Shown: positions 47,752 through 57,175, counted from the stretch's first letter. The stretch: DNA of 64,000 nt from Marivivens sp. LCG002 (GCF_030264275.1 NZ_CP127166.1:107001-171000), one strand, 5' to 3'. The notes: generated by a model from the sequence alone, not told the origin. Numbers and translations: made by a program.

Positions 47752-48224
47752 GGGACGTTCTTTCCAATCAGGGTGATGGTCACACGCTCATGCGCTGCGA
47801 CCGCGGACAGGGACACGGTCCTGTCGCCGAATACGAGCCTGTGATCGACAAATCCTGCTCCGGGGCGGAGCACATAGGCATTGCCCGGGACAGGTTCGTT
47901 GATCTCTTTGATGATATAACCGCCTTGGCCGTCCGAAATCTGTTGCCCGCGACCAGGGATATGGTCGAGACCTGCGGCGAAATCGGGAAGGTGCGACCAA
48001 ACTAGCACCATGTTTCCGTCGCGGTTCTGATAGCAGTCGGACACCTCAAACCCTTTGACCGAATGGTGCCACAATACGCACCATTCTTCCCCTTGAGACA
48101 CGTCGAAACGAACGATCTCGTCGCCGTTTTCATGAAGTGCGACAAGCGTTTCCGCCCGAAGGGGAAGGGTAAGTGCGGCGAGGAGGAGGGCCGAAGCCAC
48201 TCCTCCTACAACCGCTGAGGTCAT
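47748..48224 (-). CDS. DUF1850 family protein of the TRAP-TAXI operon
   Basis: A 158-residue exported protein (signal SALLLAALTLPLRA). WCVLWHHSVKGFEVSDCYQNRDGNMVLVWSHLPDFAAGLDHIPGRG is the DUF1850 core, with paired His and Cys. DUF1850 proteins are recurrent partners of TAXI-TRAP systems but have no assigned activity. It is translationally coupled to both neighbours (four-base overlaps). Confidence 0.85.
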   Translation of the reverse strand: MTSAVVGGVASALLLAALTLPLRAETLVALHENGDEIVRFDVSQGEEWCVLWHHSVKGFEVSDCYQNRDGNMVLVWSHLPDFAAGLDHIPGRGQQISDGQGGYIIKEINEPVPGNAYVLRPGAGFVDHRLVFGDRTVSLSAVAAHERVTITLIGKNVP

Positions 48225-49207
48225 GGGCGCAGGCGATCAGGCACGGTCGCGCCGATCTCTTCGAAGTAACGGATTGCGCCGGGGTGCAGCGGAACAGGTG
48301 TTGCGCTCAGAGTGAACTCGACCGTCGTCTGGTTCGCCGAAGGGTGCACGGCCTGCATTTCCGCGATGTTTTCGAACATTGCGCTGGTGATCGCATAGGC
48401 AAGATCATCAGACATCTCGGAGGATACGGTCAGAACGTTCGGAATACCCAAGACAGGGGTGTCCTGATCAACGCCGGTGTAAGTACCTCCGGGCAGGGTG
48501 GTCACGGCAAAGGTCGCGTCGGCTGCAGTCGCAGCTGCAAGCTCCGCTTCGCTCAGCGCAAGGATCACGATGTCTTGCGTGGTTGCGAGGTTGAGAATCG
48601 ACGATGTCGGAGCGCCTACGGACCAGAAGCCCACGTCGATATCACCGTTGGCAAGAGCATCGGCGGTTTCATTGAAGTTCAAACGCTGCTCTTCGATATC
48701 GTCATAGGTGATACCGTTCGCGGCTAGAATGGCCGCCGAGTTGACTTCGGTGCCCGAACCGGGTGCACCGATGGACACGCGCTTGCCGCGCAGATCTTCG
48801 AGCGTTGTGATGCCGCTGTCCTTAAGCGCAACGATATGCACCATGTTGGCATAGAGCGATGCAATTCCGCGCACCATCGGCAATTGCTGGCCTTCGAAAC
48901 GGCCCGTGCCGCTGTAGGCTTGATAGACGGTGTCGGCAAGACCGATGGCAAGGTCCGCGTCGCCTGTCGCGATGAGACCCATGTTTTCAACCGAAGCGCC
49001 TGTGACTTCTGCCGTCGCGGAATAGCCTTCGACATGGTTGTTGATAACCTCGGCCAAACCGCCGCCCATAGGGTAATAAACGCCACCCGTGCCGCCCGTG
49101 GCGATCGAGAGCTGTTCTTGCGCAAGAGTCGGTTGTGCAAATGAAGCTGCCATCAATGCGGCAGCGCCGATCAGGGCCTTGGGCCCGCGAATACCGGTGT
49201 AAAGCAA
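48221..49207 (-). CDS. TRAP transporter TAXI-type solute-binding protein
   Basis: A 328-residue periplasmic protein. QEQLSIATGGTGGVYYPMGGGLAEVIN is the TAXI N-terminal signature, with GDADLAIGLADTVYQAY and GKRVSIGAPGSGTEVNSAAILAANG. A signal peptide (GPKALIGAAALMAASFAQPTLA) precedes it. I place the start at TTG 49207 because GGGAGGAAACA lies just upstream; no ATG or GTG is close. It delivers an organic acid, possibly glutamate- or dicarboxylate-like, to the fused permease. Confidence 0.9.
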   Translation of the reverse strand: MLYTGIRGPKALIGAAALMAASFAQPTLAQEQLSIATGGTGGVYYPMGGGLAEVINNHVEGYSATAEVTGASVENMGLIATGDADLAIGLADTVYQAYSGTGRFEGQQLPMVRGIASLYANMVHIVALKDSGITTLEDLRGKRVSIGAPGSGTEVNSAAILAANGITYDDIEEQRLNFNETADALANGDIDVGFWSVGAPTSSILNLATTQDIVILALSEAELAAATAADATFAVTTLPGGTYTGVDQDTPVLGIPNVLTVSSEMSDDLAYAITSAMFENIAEMQAVHPSANQTTVEFTLSATPVPLHPGAIRYFEEIGATVPDRLRP

Positions 49208-49411
49208 TGTTTCCTCCCAGATTTCATGCTTGAACGTGTCGCCTCCGTTTTTCCTGCGACGCATTCAAAATATCAGGCAGCGCGCGAAACGCGGACTCGA
49301 ATTTCCGCCCAAGGATGACTTCTGTCGCAATCCTTCGCCATGCCCGAAGCAGCATTTCGCCAACTTAGTGCTCTCAACCAAAACGCGACGGATGCAGTCG
49401 CACGATTTGGC

Positions 49412-50146
49412 CTACTGAAAGATCAGGCTGATTTCTGCTTCACTCAACAGTTTCCATTCGCCGGGACGCATACCCGCGGGCAGCGAAAGGCCGCCCAGAC
49501 TTTCACGGTGCAGTTCTTCAACATGGTTACCAGTCGCCGCAAACATGCGCCGGACCTGATGATATCGCCCTTCAAAAACGCTGAGCAAGGCTTCGGTTTG
49601 CGAAAGGACTTCGAGCTCGGCAGGCGCCAGCGGCTTGTCCTCGCCCTCAAGCATCATTTGGCCAGAAGCAAACAGTTCGCCCTCGGTGCCGGTGAGAGGC
49701 CGCGCTAATTTCGCGCGATAGGTTTTTTTAACGTGCCGTTTGGGGCTTATGATGCGATGCAAAAGATCGCCATCATCCGTCAGCAGCAGAAGACCCGAGG
49801 TCTGTTTATCCAGACGACCGACACTCGAAATCATCGGCGTGCGCGACTTCCAACGACGGGGCAAAATATCATAGACCAACGCGCCGTCTTCCTTGTGGGA
49901 ACACGTCATGCCCAACGGTTTGTTCAAAAGGAGGACCATACCCGCAACGGGATCAAGCGGTTCACCATCGATGGTCATACGGGTCGGCAAATCTTGGGTT
50001 ACAGGGATGCGCTTGGTAACGTCCGAAAGCTCTCCACCATCAAGGATGATCCCACCGGCCTTGGCCAGTCGTGCCATCTCTTTACGTGAACCATATCCCA
50101 TAGAGGACAACAGCTTGTCGACGCGCGAAGTTGTTATTCTGGACAT
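49412..50146 (-). CDS. rsuA: rRNA pseudouridine synthase (RsuA type)
   Basis: A 244-residue protein with an N-terminal S4 RNA-binding region (RVDKLLSSMGYGSRKEMARLAKAG) and the catalytic domain. LLLNKPLGMTCS and ISSVGRLDKQTSGLLLLTDDGDLLHRI hold the catalytic Asp, and KKTYRAKL and EGRYHQVRRMF complete the RsuA motifs. It modifies 16S rRNA at one uridine. It is the last clearly ordinary core gene before the degraded stretch at 50.2-52.2 kb. Confidence 0.92.
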   Translation of the reverse strand: MSRITTSRVDKLLSSMGYGSRKEMARLAKAGGIILDGGELSDVTKRIPVTQDLPTRMTIDGEPLDPVAGMVLLLNKPLGMTCSHKEDGALVYDILPRRWKSRTPMISSVGRLDKQTSGLLLLTDDGDLLHRIISPKRHVKKTYRAKLARPLTGTEGELFASGQMMLEGEDKPLAPAELEVLSQTEALLSVFEGRYHQVRRMFAATGNHVEELHRESLGGLSLPAGMRPGEWKLLSEAEISLIFQ

Positions 50147-50643
50147 TCTTTTGGTTCTTCAAAGTGCAGTTGAATGGCGAAGGGCGTCAACAATACGGAG
50201 CGTGATGTTCGTGCCGCTTGCATTGAAAGACCGCCGATAGACGAGCTACGCAGTTTATTAACTTTCCGACAGATTTAGAAGACACCGTTATTGTGATTGT
50301 CGGTCTTCGACGAAGGTCGCTTTGTCAACATCCATCGAGATTCACTGCATGTATTGGTGTTTGCAACTAAAGGCATCGCTAGTCCGAAGCGGCCAACCAA
50401 GTTGATCAAGCGCGGCAGTGATTGACGTATCAGGCAATAAAATCGCAAAACGCATAATCAATGTTATGTAAATTAAGAAAATTGAAGCAGTGGCCGAAGG
50501 ATCTGCTTTTTCAAGCGTTTTAAGGGCGGGTTCCAGACCTTCTCTGCATGTGCGAAGATTTCACAAAAGCAATGAAGTAGTGGACCTTCCACCAGCATCA
50601 TCCAGAGGAGTGTGAGCCTCGCCGCCCTTGAAAGATACAGTTG
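50147..50643. other. 497 bp without a supported gene
   Basis: The stretch is AT-richer than its surroundings (for example 50440-50490). No ORF with recognisable similarity, repeat or terminator was found. It may be the first part of the degraded junction that continues to about 52.2 kb. Confidence 0.5.
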
Positions 50644-51387
50644 CTAGAGGATGACTTGGCTCATTGTCGAGTAGTGCTTAGCGTGCTCAACCATTCTCAG
50701 AGTCGCTTTTTCACCGAACCGCTTGGCAAGCGGGTATGACATTTCCGGCGGCGACCAAGTGTCGTTGGTCCCATGCCAGAGTTCTACCGGACATTGAACC
50801 AGGTCGATTGTCTCGCTCCAATCAGTGACATAGGCATTGATGAACGCGAGATATGCATCTGGTCGCCGCAGGAAGCACTCCTCAAGCGCCTGGTTCAGGC
50901 TGGCTTGGAATGCAGGATCTTCGAAAAGTGCTCTTTCTGCGGCACCACAGTTCCTGAAGAAAGCGCCAGCTGTCCGTTCTGGCGACCAACGGGTCATCAA
51001 ACCTTGGAATACAGTCAACAGACGAAACAATTTCGGATGCGACATGGCGAGCTCAAACACAGGCTTACCAGCCATACCCTGAAGAAAATTCCCCATCGAC
51101 AATCGCGCCGCGGGTGAAATGAGAACGAGCCGTGAGACAAAACCGGGACGTGTCGCGGCGATCTTGATCGCAGCCATACCGCCGATCGAAAACCCGACCA
51201 GAACTACCCCTCTATTGTGCGAAGCAATCACCTTGGAATGCAGCGCGTTGGAAAACGCTACATCAACGTCTTCTGGGGTATTGGCTAAAAGATCTACCGC
51301 AACAATATCTGCGTCGGGATTGACGTTAAGAAGCAAGGTGGCATCGGCTTTGCTTCCCGGCTTACCGTGACAAAAAATACTGGCTCC
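50644..51387 (-). pseudogene. Alpha/beta hydrolase, probably 5'-truncated
   Basis: The frame contains a full set of alpha/beta hydrolase motifs: oxyanion loop SIFCHGKPGS, nucleophile elbow VLVGFSIGGMAAIK, acid Asp in ELWHGTNDTWSP and the His in VEHAKHYS. Yet homology begins right after a TAG (about 51400) with no ATG, GTG or TTG before the oxyanion loop; the only usable start is TTG 51336, which would drop that loop. I infer that the true 5' end is lost. A rare ATT start cannot be excluded. Confidence 0.6.
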
Positions 51388-51652
51388 ACCCGCGCGCTAC
51401 CCACCTATTTATATAGAATTGCTTCAGGTTTTTGCATCTCAAAGATGCAACTAAAAGTCGATATAAGCCATCCCATTTAATTATTGGCGCCTGAATTGTC
51501 TGCACTCCAGGCCAAGGATGCAATTCAAATCGCAGCCACGCTGCTTGCTGTCCATGGCCAGATTGAAGAGCGCCAAATCACGATGCTGCATCGCATCGAA
51601 TGTCGGCTTCGAGCCTATTGTGAAAGTTCCAGAAGATCGGAATACTATCTCT

Positions 51653-52036
51653 ATGGACACATGCTCTCAGCCGAACTGTCAGTTTTGCCGCTCGAACGAT
51701 TTGTTGATAGATCGACCCTAAGCAATCATGGAGCATTTCTTTATTCTGGGGTCAATTGAAGAACACAGACCCGATCAAGCGATTATAGTTCCACATCGGC
51801 ATATCGAAACGCCGTTCGAGCTAAGTGCTGAAGAATGGTCGGAAATTGGGGACGCGCTTGCCTTTGTCAAAGACCGTTTAGACAAAAAATGTGCCAAAGG
51901 TTATGCCATCGGCTCGAATGTTGGGGCGGTTGCGGGTCAAGATGTGTTTCACGCTCATTTGCATGTGATAGGTCGTTTCAAAGGAGAAAGATCTGAGGGC
52001 TTGGGTATCCACACGTTGTTTAGATCAACAAGTTGA
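51653..52036 (+). pseudogene. HIT family protein split by an in-frame stop
   Basis: From ATG 51653 the frame reads MDTCSQPNCQFCRSNDLLIDRP, a HIT-type CxxC N-terminus, then TAA, then in the same frame AIMEHFFILGSIEEHRPDQAIIVPHRH...FELSAEEW and VFHAHLHVIGRFKG. The last is the HxHxH catalytic triad of HIT hydrolases. The 3' part alone could start at ATG 51728. One nonsense mutation explains the break. HIT proteins hydrolyse nucleotide phosphoramidates or dinucleotides. Confidence 0.65.
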
Positions 52037-52095
52037 CGAACGGCAGCATTGTCCCACACAGTGTGAGTTCGCTATGGTTGGAGAATTGCAGTTGC

Positions 52096-52180
52096 AGCGA
52101 ATGTCTCCTCTGACGGGCCGCACCGCAGCGGTGTAAGGCCATGGCCAATGTCCGCAAAGGGCCAATACCAGACATTCGCT
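52096..52180. repeat. Palindromic intergenic element with 11-bp terminal arms
   Basis: AGCGAATGTCT (52096-52106) and AGACATTCGCT (52170-52180) are perfect inverted ends of an 85-bp stretch containing further short self-complementary pieces. The inner CAATGTCCGCAAAGGGCC resembles a second element at 57910-57951. It is probably a small dispersed repeat. It lies between the split HIT gene and the NYN gene, where codon use changes. Confidence 0.45.
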
Positions 52181-52257
52181 TCGACGTCCCAACGGCTAGC
52201 GAGGCGTAGACCGTGGGCACGGCAATTGTGGGCCTTGCTTCTAGGTGCGCATGTGGC

Positions 52258-52935
52258 TCAGGCCGCTGTGTCGGCTTTTCCCATGCGCAGGCGCACACGG
52301 GCTTCCGGCCCCCGTGGGTCCAGGACGTAAAGCTCTGGGCGCGCCGCCAGATAGGCTCGCCAGGTGCGTTCCGGAAAGGTGCTAATGCGCGTGCCATGCC
52401 GTGCATGCATCATCGGGCCAAGTGCCGCAATCCGCATACCTTCGCTCAGGCAACCTTGCTCGGTCATCAACGCCCGGATTTTTTTGTCCAATACGCCGTG
52501 GGGATCTGAGGCAGGCAGCTTTGGAACCGAAGCAAGATGCGGCGCCCCGATCTCCACGAAATCCGCGCAAGCTGCGCGGAAGGTCTGCGGTGTCTTGCCC
52601 TCACCCACGCCTGTGACCAAAGCCCCGTATTCCCGCAACCGAAGCGCCAGATGCGAAAAATCGCCATCAGAGCTCGCAATCACGAATTGATCTACCTCGT
52701 CGCGCAGCGCGAGTTCAACCGCGTCGAGCGCCAGCAGCAAATCCGAGGCATTTTTTCCCATCCCCGCGTGCATCAGGCGAAAGCCATGCACTGCGTGCCA
52801 ATCGCTGGGACGTTGCGCATCGACATAGGCCCGTAACACTGTCGGTCGACCAAGCGCCGCCGCGACCTGCATAATTCGCGCCGCATGCTTGCCAGACAGA
52901 TTGTCCCCGTCGATCAATACCGCAATAGCCCTCAT
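52258..52935 (-). CDS. NYN domain (LabA/DUF88-like) protein with OST-HTH-type C-terminus
   Basis: A 225-residue protein. AIAVLIDGDNLSGKHAARIMQ is the N-terminal PIN-like NYN motif, with further acidic residues in GKNASDLLLALDAVELAL and FVIASSDGDFSHLALRLREYG. Residues about 145-225 (LDKKIRALMTEQGCLSEGMRIAALGPMMHARHG) look like an OST-HTH/LOTUS RNA-binding domain. A ribonuclease or RNA-binding role is expected for the family. ATG 52935 follows GAGGG. No partner gene is adjacent. Confidence 0.82.
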   Translation of the reverse strand: MRAIAVLIDGDNLSGKHAARIMQVAAALGRPTVLRAYVDAQRPSDWHAVHGFRLMHAGMGKNASDLLLALDAVELALRDEVDQFVIASSDGDFSHLALRLREYGALVTGVGEGKTPQTFRAACADFVEIGAPHLASVPKLPASDPHGVLDKKIRALMTEQGCLSEGMRIAALGPMMHARHGTRISTFPERTWRAYLAARPELYVLDPRGPEARVRLRMGKADTAA

Positions 52936-53178
52936 CGCGCCCTCGTCTCTTAGATTTGCGCTAACCTGAGAGCGAAATGCGCCGAAAATCGGGCGAATCC
53001 GCGCCAGAGGTTGGGAAAGGGCATATCGTTGCCTTCTGAAGCAACGGGGAGCGGACTGTGCGGCTTCGGCACCACATTTACCGACTACCGACCTTGGCCG
53101 CCGGCATATGCTGCACCAAGACATGGACGACTGCTTCGGGGTATCGTCCCAACCAAGGTATGTTCGGGGCAGGAAGCC

Positions 53179-53940
53179 TTAACGGCGGGCGGTTATGACG
53201 TAGCGGTGCTCGCTTCGACGCATCAGCGATTTCCGCCAGCCGAACTGGCGCGCCTGAGCGCGGTGGATCGCGGTCAGGCGGGAGTCGATCCGCACCTCGG
53301 TGAATCCCGCTCGTCGCAGCAGATCAGCCACCGCTTCGGCGCGTGCGCCATTTGCGAAATGGACTTGGGACAGGATATCTTCGTGCCAGTTCCGCGCATG
53401 GGGATGGTGCGTTGAGGATGAACCAAACAGCTTTGTCAGCGCGCGGCTTAGCAGGCTTTTTTTCACGAAATCCCCGTCAACGATCAGCAGCATCCCGTCG
53501 GGCGCCAGAATGCGGCGCCATTCCTGGAACGCGGCCAGTGGATCGACCAGCGTCCAGACTAGATGGCGGGTGACGATCACATCCTGCGACCCCGAGGGGG
53601 CAGGGATTATCTCGGCATCGGCCTCGAGAAACGTGATGTCTGCGCCTGCGGTTTTTGCCTTGGCCCTTGCGCGGGCCAGCATAGGTTCGGCCCAATCCAG
53701 CCCTGTGACGCGGAATCCCATGTCGTGGCACAGCATCGCGATCTCGCCTGTGCCCGAGGCGAGGTCAAGCAAACGCCGCCCACGCGCGTCGCCCAAGTGC
53801 CTGAGAAATAGAGCAGTCCATGCTCGGCACTCATCCCCCTCCGCGATTTTATGACCCGGGTCATTGTCAAAGGTTTCCGCACGCGCCGACCAGTAGTCGC
53901 GGATTTCATCGCGGATATTGCGGTTACTGACCTGGTTCAT
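53179..53940 (-). CDS. Class I SAM-dependent methyltransferase
   Basis: A 253-residue methyltransferase. LLDLASGTGEIAMLCHDMGFRVTGLDWAEPML is motif I/post-I, FLEADAEIIPAPSGSQDVIVTRHLVWTL motif II, and WRRILAPDGMLLIVDGDF motif III. It resembles UbiE/small-molecule methyltransferases. It diverges from a siderophore/cobalamin-type ABC operon across a 21-bp palindrome and may modify the imported metal ligand. ATG 53940 follows GGAGC. Confidence 0.85.
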   Translation of the reverse strand: MNQVSNRNIRDEIRDYWSARAETFDNDPGHKIAEGDECRAWTALFLRHLGDARGRRLLDLASGTGEIAMLCHDMGFRVTGLDWAEPMLARARAKAKTAGADITFLEADAEIIPAPSGSQDVIVTRHLVWTLVDPLAAFQEWRRILAPDGMLLIVDGDFVKKSLLSRALTKLFGSSSTHHPHARNWHEDILSQVHFANGARAEAVADLLRRAGFTEVRIDSRLTAIHRAQARQFGWRKSLMRRSEHRYVITARR

Positions 53941-53992
53941 AGCAAGCTCCAATTCTTGGTGGTGGCCCTAGTTGCAAATTTCTGACTAAAAA

Positions 53993-54013
53993 AGTCAAGA
54001 ATAATTCTTGACT
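53993..54013. promoter_or_regulatory. Perfect 21-bp palindrome in the methyltransferase / ABC divergent promoter
   Basis: Arms AGTCAAGAAT and ATTCTTGACT are perfect inverted copies around a single A. A further TGACT half-site lies just upstream (53983-53987). The right arm includes TTGACT, a possible -35 box for the ABC operon. Its place suggests control of metal or siderophore uptake and the methyltransferase by one dimeric repressor. Confidence 0.72.
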
Positions 54014-54063
54014 CTTTTTGTATGGTTTGATGAAAACACACGACATCAACCAACGAGGACAAA

Positions 54064-55185
54064 ATGCAGACCTTCTTGAAACCGCTTTACCTTGGTGCAA
54101 TGAGCTTGATCGCCCTGCCCGCCTTTGCCGAAACCGTCACCATCACCGACGTTGCAGGCCGCGAAGTGCAAATCGAAACGCCGGTCCAGCGTGTGATCCT
54201 TGGCGAGGGCCGCCAGTCCTTCTTTACCGCCGTTCTGGAACCGGAAAACCCGTTCCAGCGTGTCGTTGGCTGGCGCGACGATTTCGGCAAAGCGGATCCG
54301 GACAGCTTTGCCGCCTATACGGAAAAGTTTCCGCAAATCAATGAACTGCCCGCTTTTGGAGGATTTAAGGAAGGCACTTTCGACATCGAGCAGGCCGTGT
54401 CGCTGAACCCCGACGTGATGATCCTTAACCTTGAATCCAAAGCCGCCACCGACGAAGCCGGTTACGAGGAGAAACTTGCCGCCGTCGGCATTCCGATCGT
54501 TTACGTCGACTTCCGTGAAGATCCCTTTGCCCACACAACCCAGTCTATGGAAATCATCGGTGCACTATACGGCGAAGAAGACCGAGCGGCTGAGTTCAAC
54601 GCCTTTTTCAACGAACAGGTCGCCAAGGTCACTGACGTGATCGCAGTTCAGCCAGATCTGGCTCGTCCGCTGGTTTTCGTCGAACGCGCTGGCGGTTATG
54701 CCGAGGATTGTTGCATGTCCTTTGGCGCCGCGAATTTTGGCGAGATGGTCGAGATCGCAGGTGGCACCAACATGGCGACTCCATTCATTCCCGGCACTTT
54801 CGGCACCGTGAACGCGGAACAGATCATCGCCTCGAACCCGGATATCGTCGTCGTGACCGGCGGCAACTGGGAAGCCTATGTTCCGGGCGGTGCATGGGTT
54901 GGCGTCGCGCCGGGTGCCGATATGGACGCGGCACGCGCCAAGCTGGCCGCGCTGACCGAACGCCCGGCCTTTACGGGTATCAAGGCCCTCGAAACGGGCA
55001 ACGTCCACGCGATCTGGCACCAGTTCTATAACAATCCATACAGCTTTGTTGCGGTGCAGCAGCTGGCCAAGTGGATCCACCCCGAACTGTTCGCCGAATT
55101 AGACCCCGAAGCCACCCTTCGCGAATTGCACGATCGCTTCCTTCCGGTGCCATACCGCGAAGGCTACTGGGTTTCTCTGAACTAA
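54064..55185 (+). CDS. Ferric-siderophore/cobalamin-type ABC substrate-binding protein
   Basis: A 373-residue class III periplasmic binding protein with signal peptide (KPLYLGAMSLIALPAFAE). TVTITDVAGREVQIETPVQRVIL is the FecB/BtuF start. A CC pair in GGYAEDCCMSFGAANFGEMVEIAGG, then NAEQIIASNPDIVVVTGGNW and WHQFYNNPYSFVAVQQLAKWIHPE, are typical of the iron-siderophore class. Permease and ATPase genes follow. No TonB-dependent receptor is in the window, so the ligand remains open. Confidence 0.88.
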   Translation: MQTFLKPLYLGAMSLIALPAFAETVTITDVAGREVQIETPVQRVILGEGRQSFFTAVLEPENPFQRVVGWRDDFGKADPDSFAAYTEKFPQINELPAFGGFKEGTFDIEQAVSLNPDVMILNLESKAATDEAGYEEKLAAVGIPIVYVDFREDPFAHTTQSMEIIGALYGEEDRAAEFNAFFNEQVAKVTDVIAVQPDLARPLVFVERAGGYAEDCCMSFGAANFGEMVEIAGGTNMATPFIPGTFGTVNAEQIIASNPDIVVVTGGNWEAYVPGGAWVGVAPGADMDAARAKLAALTERPAFTGIKALETGNVHAIWHQFYNNPYSFVAVQQLAKWIHPELFAELDPEATLRELHDRFLPVPYREGYWVSLN

Positions 55186-55231
55186 AATGGTGCGGGGCGC
55201 TTTAGCGCCCTGCCTTGCCCAAGGGGGTGTC

Positions 55232-56290
55232 ATGACCGATCTGACCGCAACACTGCCCGCCACGGGCTTTTCCTATCGCAAACTGGTGGCACGGCGGATT
55301 GTCGTTCTGTCTATGCTGTGCGCAGCGCTGCTCTTGTCTGTGGCAATCGACGTATCGCTTGGACCAGCGCGCTATCCGCTGGCTGACGTCATCCGAACGC
55401 TCCTGTTCCCGACAGAGGCCGAAATCCAGATCCGCGTCGTTGTCTGGGACATCCGTATGCCGATGGCCCTGCTCGCCGTCACAGTCGGTGCATGTTTGTC
55501 GCTGGCGGGCGCGCAGATGCAGACCATCCTGGCAAACCCCCTTGCCAGCCCATTCACATTGGGACTATCCGCCGCTGCCAGCTTTGGCGCAGCATTGGCA
55601 ATGGTGCTGGGCGTAGCACTGGTTCCGGCGGCGCTCTCCATTATGGTTCCGATCAATGCCTTCGCGATGGCGATGCTCGCAGCGCTGTTGATCTTTGCCC
55701 TGTCCAGTATGCGCGGCGTGACGGTCGAAACCATCGTCCTTCTGGGGATCGCGCTGGTATTCACCTTCAATGCGGCGCTGGCATTATTGCAGTATTTCGC
55801 GTCCGAGCAGGCGCTGGCGGCCGTCGTGTTCTGGACCATGGGTAGCCTGACCAAAGCGACATGGAGCAAGGTCGCTGTCACCGCGATCATTCTGGTGGTC
55901 TGCGCCCCACTCTTCGCCCGACGCGCATGGTCGCTCACCGCGATCCGGCTGGGCGAAACACGCGCCGCCGCAATGGGCGTGCCTGTTCGCCGTATTCGGC
56001 TGGAAACACTCTTATTGGTGTCGCTGCTGGCCGCGGTCCCCGTGTCCTTTGTCGGCACGATCGGCTTTATCGGCATCGTCGGCCCGCATATCGCGCGGCT
56101 ATTGCTGGGCGAGGATCAACGGTTCTTTCTGCCGGGTTCCATTCTCTCGGGCGCCCTGATGCTGTCGGCCACATCGGTGCTGTCCAAAGCCCTCCTTCCC
56201 GGAGCCGTGCTGCCCATCGGCATCATAACCGCATTGGTCGGCGTGCCGTTCTTTGCAACACTCATCCTCACCCGCGGTCGCAAATCATGA
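55232..56290 (+). CDS. FecCD-family ABC transporter permease
   Basis: A 352-residue permease from ATG 55232 behind GGGGGTGTC. About ten spans are predicted, with GACLSLAGAQMQTILANPLASPFTLGLSAAASFGAAL and FIGIVGPHIARLLLGEDQRFFLPGSILSGALML, the FecCD/BtuC signatures. It forms a homodimeric channel for siderophore, heme or cobalamin. Its TGA overlaps the ATPase ATG (ATGA). Confidence 0.92.
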   Translation: MTDLTATLPATGFSYRKLVARRIVVLSMLCAALLLSVAIDVSLGPARYPLADVIRTLLFPTEAEIQIRVVVWDIRMPMALLAVTVGACLSLAGAQMQTILANPLASPFTLGLSAAASFGAALAMVLGVALVPAALSIMVPINAFAMAMLAALLIFALSSMRGVTVETIVLLGIALVFTFNAALALLQYFASEQALAAVVFWTMGSLTKATWSKVAVTAIILVVCAPLFARRAWSLTAIRLGETRAAAMGVPVRRIRLETLLLVSLLAAVPVSFVGTIGFIGIVGPHIARLLLGEDQRFFLPGSILSGALMLSATSVLSKALLPGAVLPIGIITALVGVPFFATLILTRGRKS

Positions 56291-57045
56291 TAACGCTTGC
56301 CCTTCAAAACGTCGAAGCCCGCTACGGGTCCAAAGTGATCTATGCGCAGGCCAATATGCCCTTGATTGAGGGCGGGGTTCTTACGGCCCTTGTCGGACCA
56401 AATGCTGCAGGGAAATCGACCCTGTTTCGCCGGATTGCGGGCCAATTACGCGGCAAAGGCACCGTCCGGATCACCGGTGCCGAACAGCAGGACCTGCGAT
56501 ATATGCCGCAAGACACCGGAATGGACGCCGCGCTCACAGTTTATGAAAGTGTCATCCTCGCGCTGAAACAGGGCTCGGGAGGTTGGAGCCTGTCCCCGAT
56601 CGAATTACGAGCCGTCGACGATGTGTTAACCCGTTTGCGGATTGCCGATCTGGCCTGCGTAAACCTGACCGAACTGTCTGGCGGGCAAAGACAACTGGTG
56701 TCGATCGCGCAAACGCTAGTGACACAGCCAAAGGTGCTCTTGATGGATGAACCGACCTCGGCTCTCGATCTGTTCCGCCAGCACGAAGTTCTCGCCATTT
56801 TGCGTGATTACGTGTCCGAGACAGGCGCTGTTGCGATACTAGCGCTGCACGATCTGAACCAGGTAATGCGCCGCTGCACGCAGACCGTCGCGGTGGCAGG
56901 CGGTAAAATCATTGCGACAGGGCAAACGCTCGAGGTGTTGACACCAGACCTGATCCGCCGACTTTACGGCGTGACCGCACGGGTCGAATCCTGTTCTCGT
57001 GGCTGCCCCATGATGATCGTGGACGGAACTGCTATTGGCCACTAA
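56287..57045 (+). CDS. FecE-type ABC transporter ATPase
   Basis: A 252-residue ATPase: Walker A ALVGPNAAGKSTLFRRI, signature LSGGQRQLVSIAQTL, Walker B VLLMDEPTSALDL and switch LALHDLNQVMRRC. Its length matches FecE/FhuC. The C-terminus adds SCSRGCPMMIV with two close cysteines, less usual for the family. It is coupled to the permease and ends the operon. Confidence 0.92.
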   Translation: MITLALQNVEARYGSKVIYAQANMPLIEGGVLTALVGPNAAGKSTLFRRIAGQLRGKGTVRITGAEQQDLRYMPQDTGMDAALTVYESVILALKQGSGGWSLSPIELRAVDDVLTRLRIADLACVNLTELSGGQRQLVSIAQTLVTQPKVLLMDEPTSALDLFRQHEVLAILRDYVSETGAVAILALHDLNQVMRRCTQTVAVAGGKIIATGQTLEVLTPDLIRRLYGVTARVESCSRGCPMMIVDGTAIGH

Positions 57046-57175
57046 CCAACCATTGGCAGTCCTAGGAAGCTCCAACTTGGCGAAGCCGCGCTTCGACACG
57101 GTTTGACTTATTAACGCGGTTTGTGGCGGCCCAGAACGGTCTATGGCCGAGGCACTCCATAAATGAACGCTCTTG

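Noticed and set aside
50147-50643. A possible transposase remnant in the gene-free stretch
   Set aside because: No inverted repeats or DDE-like translation could be found, so only a gene-free stretch is recorded.
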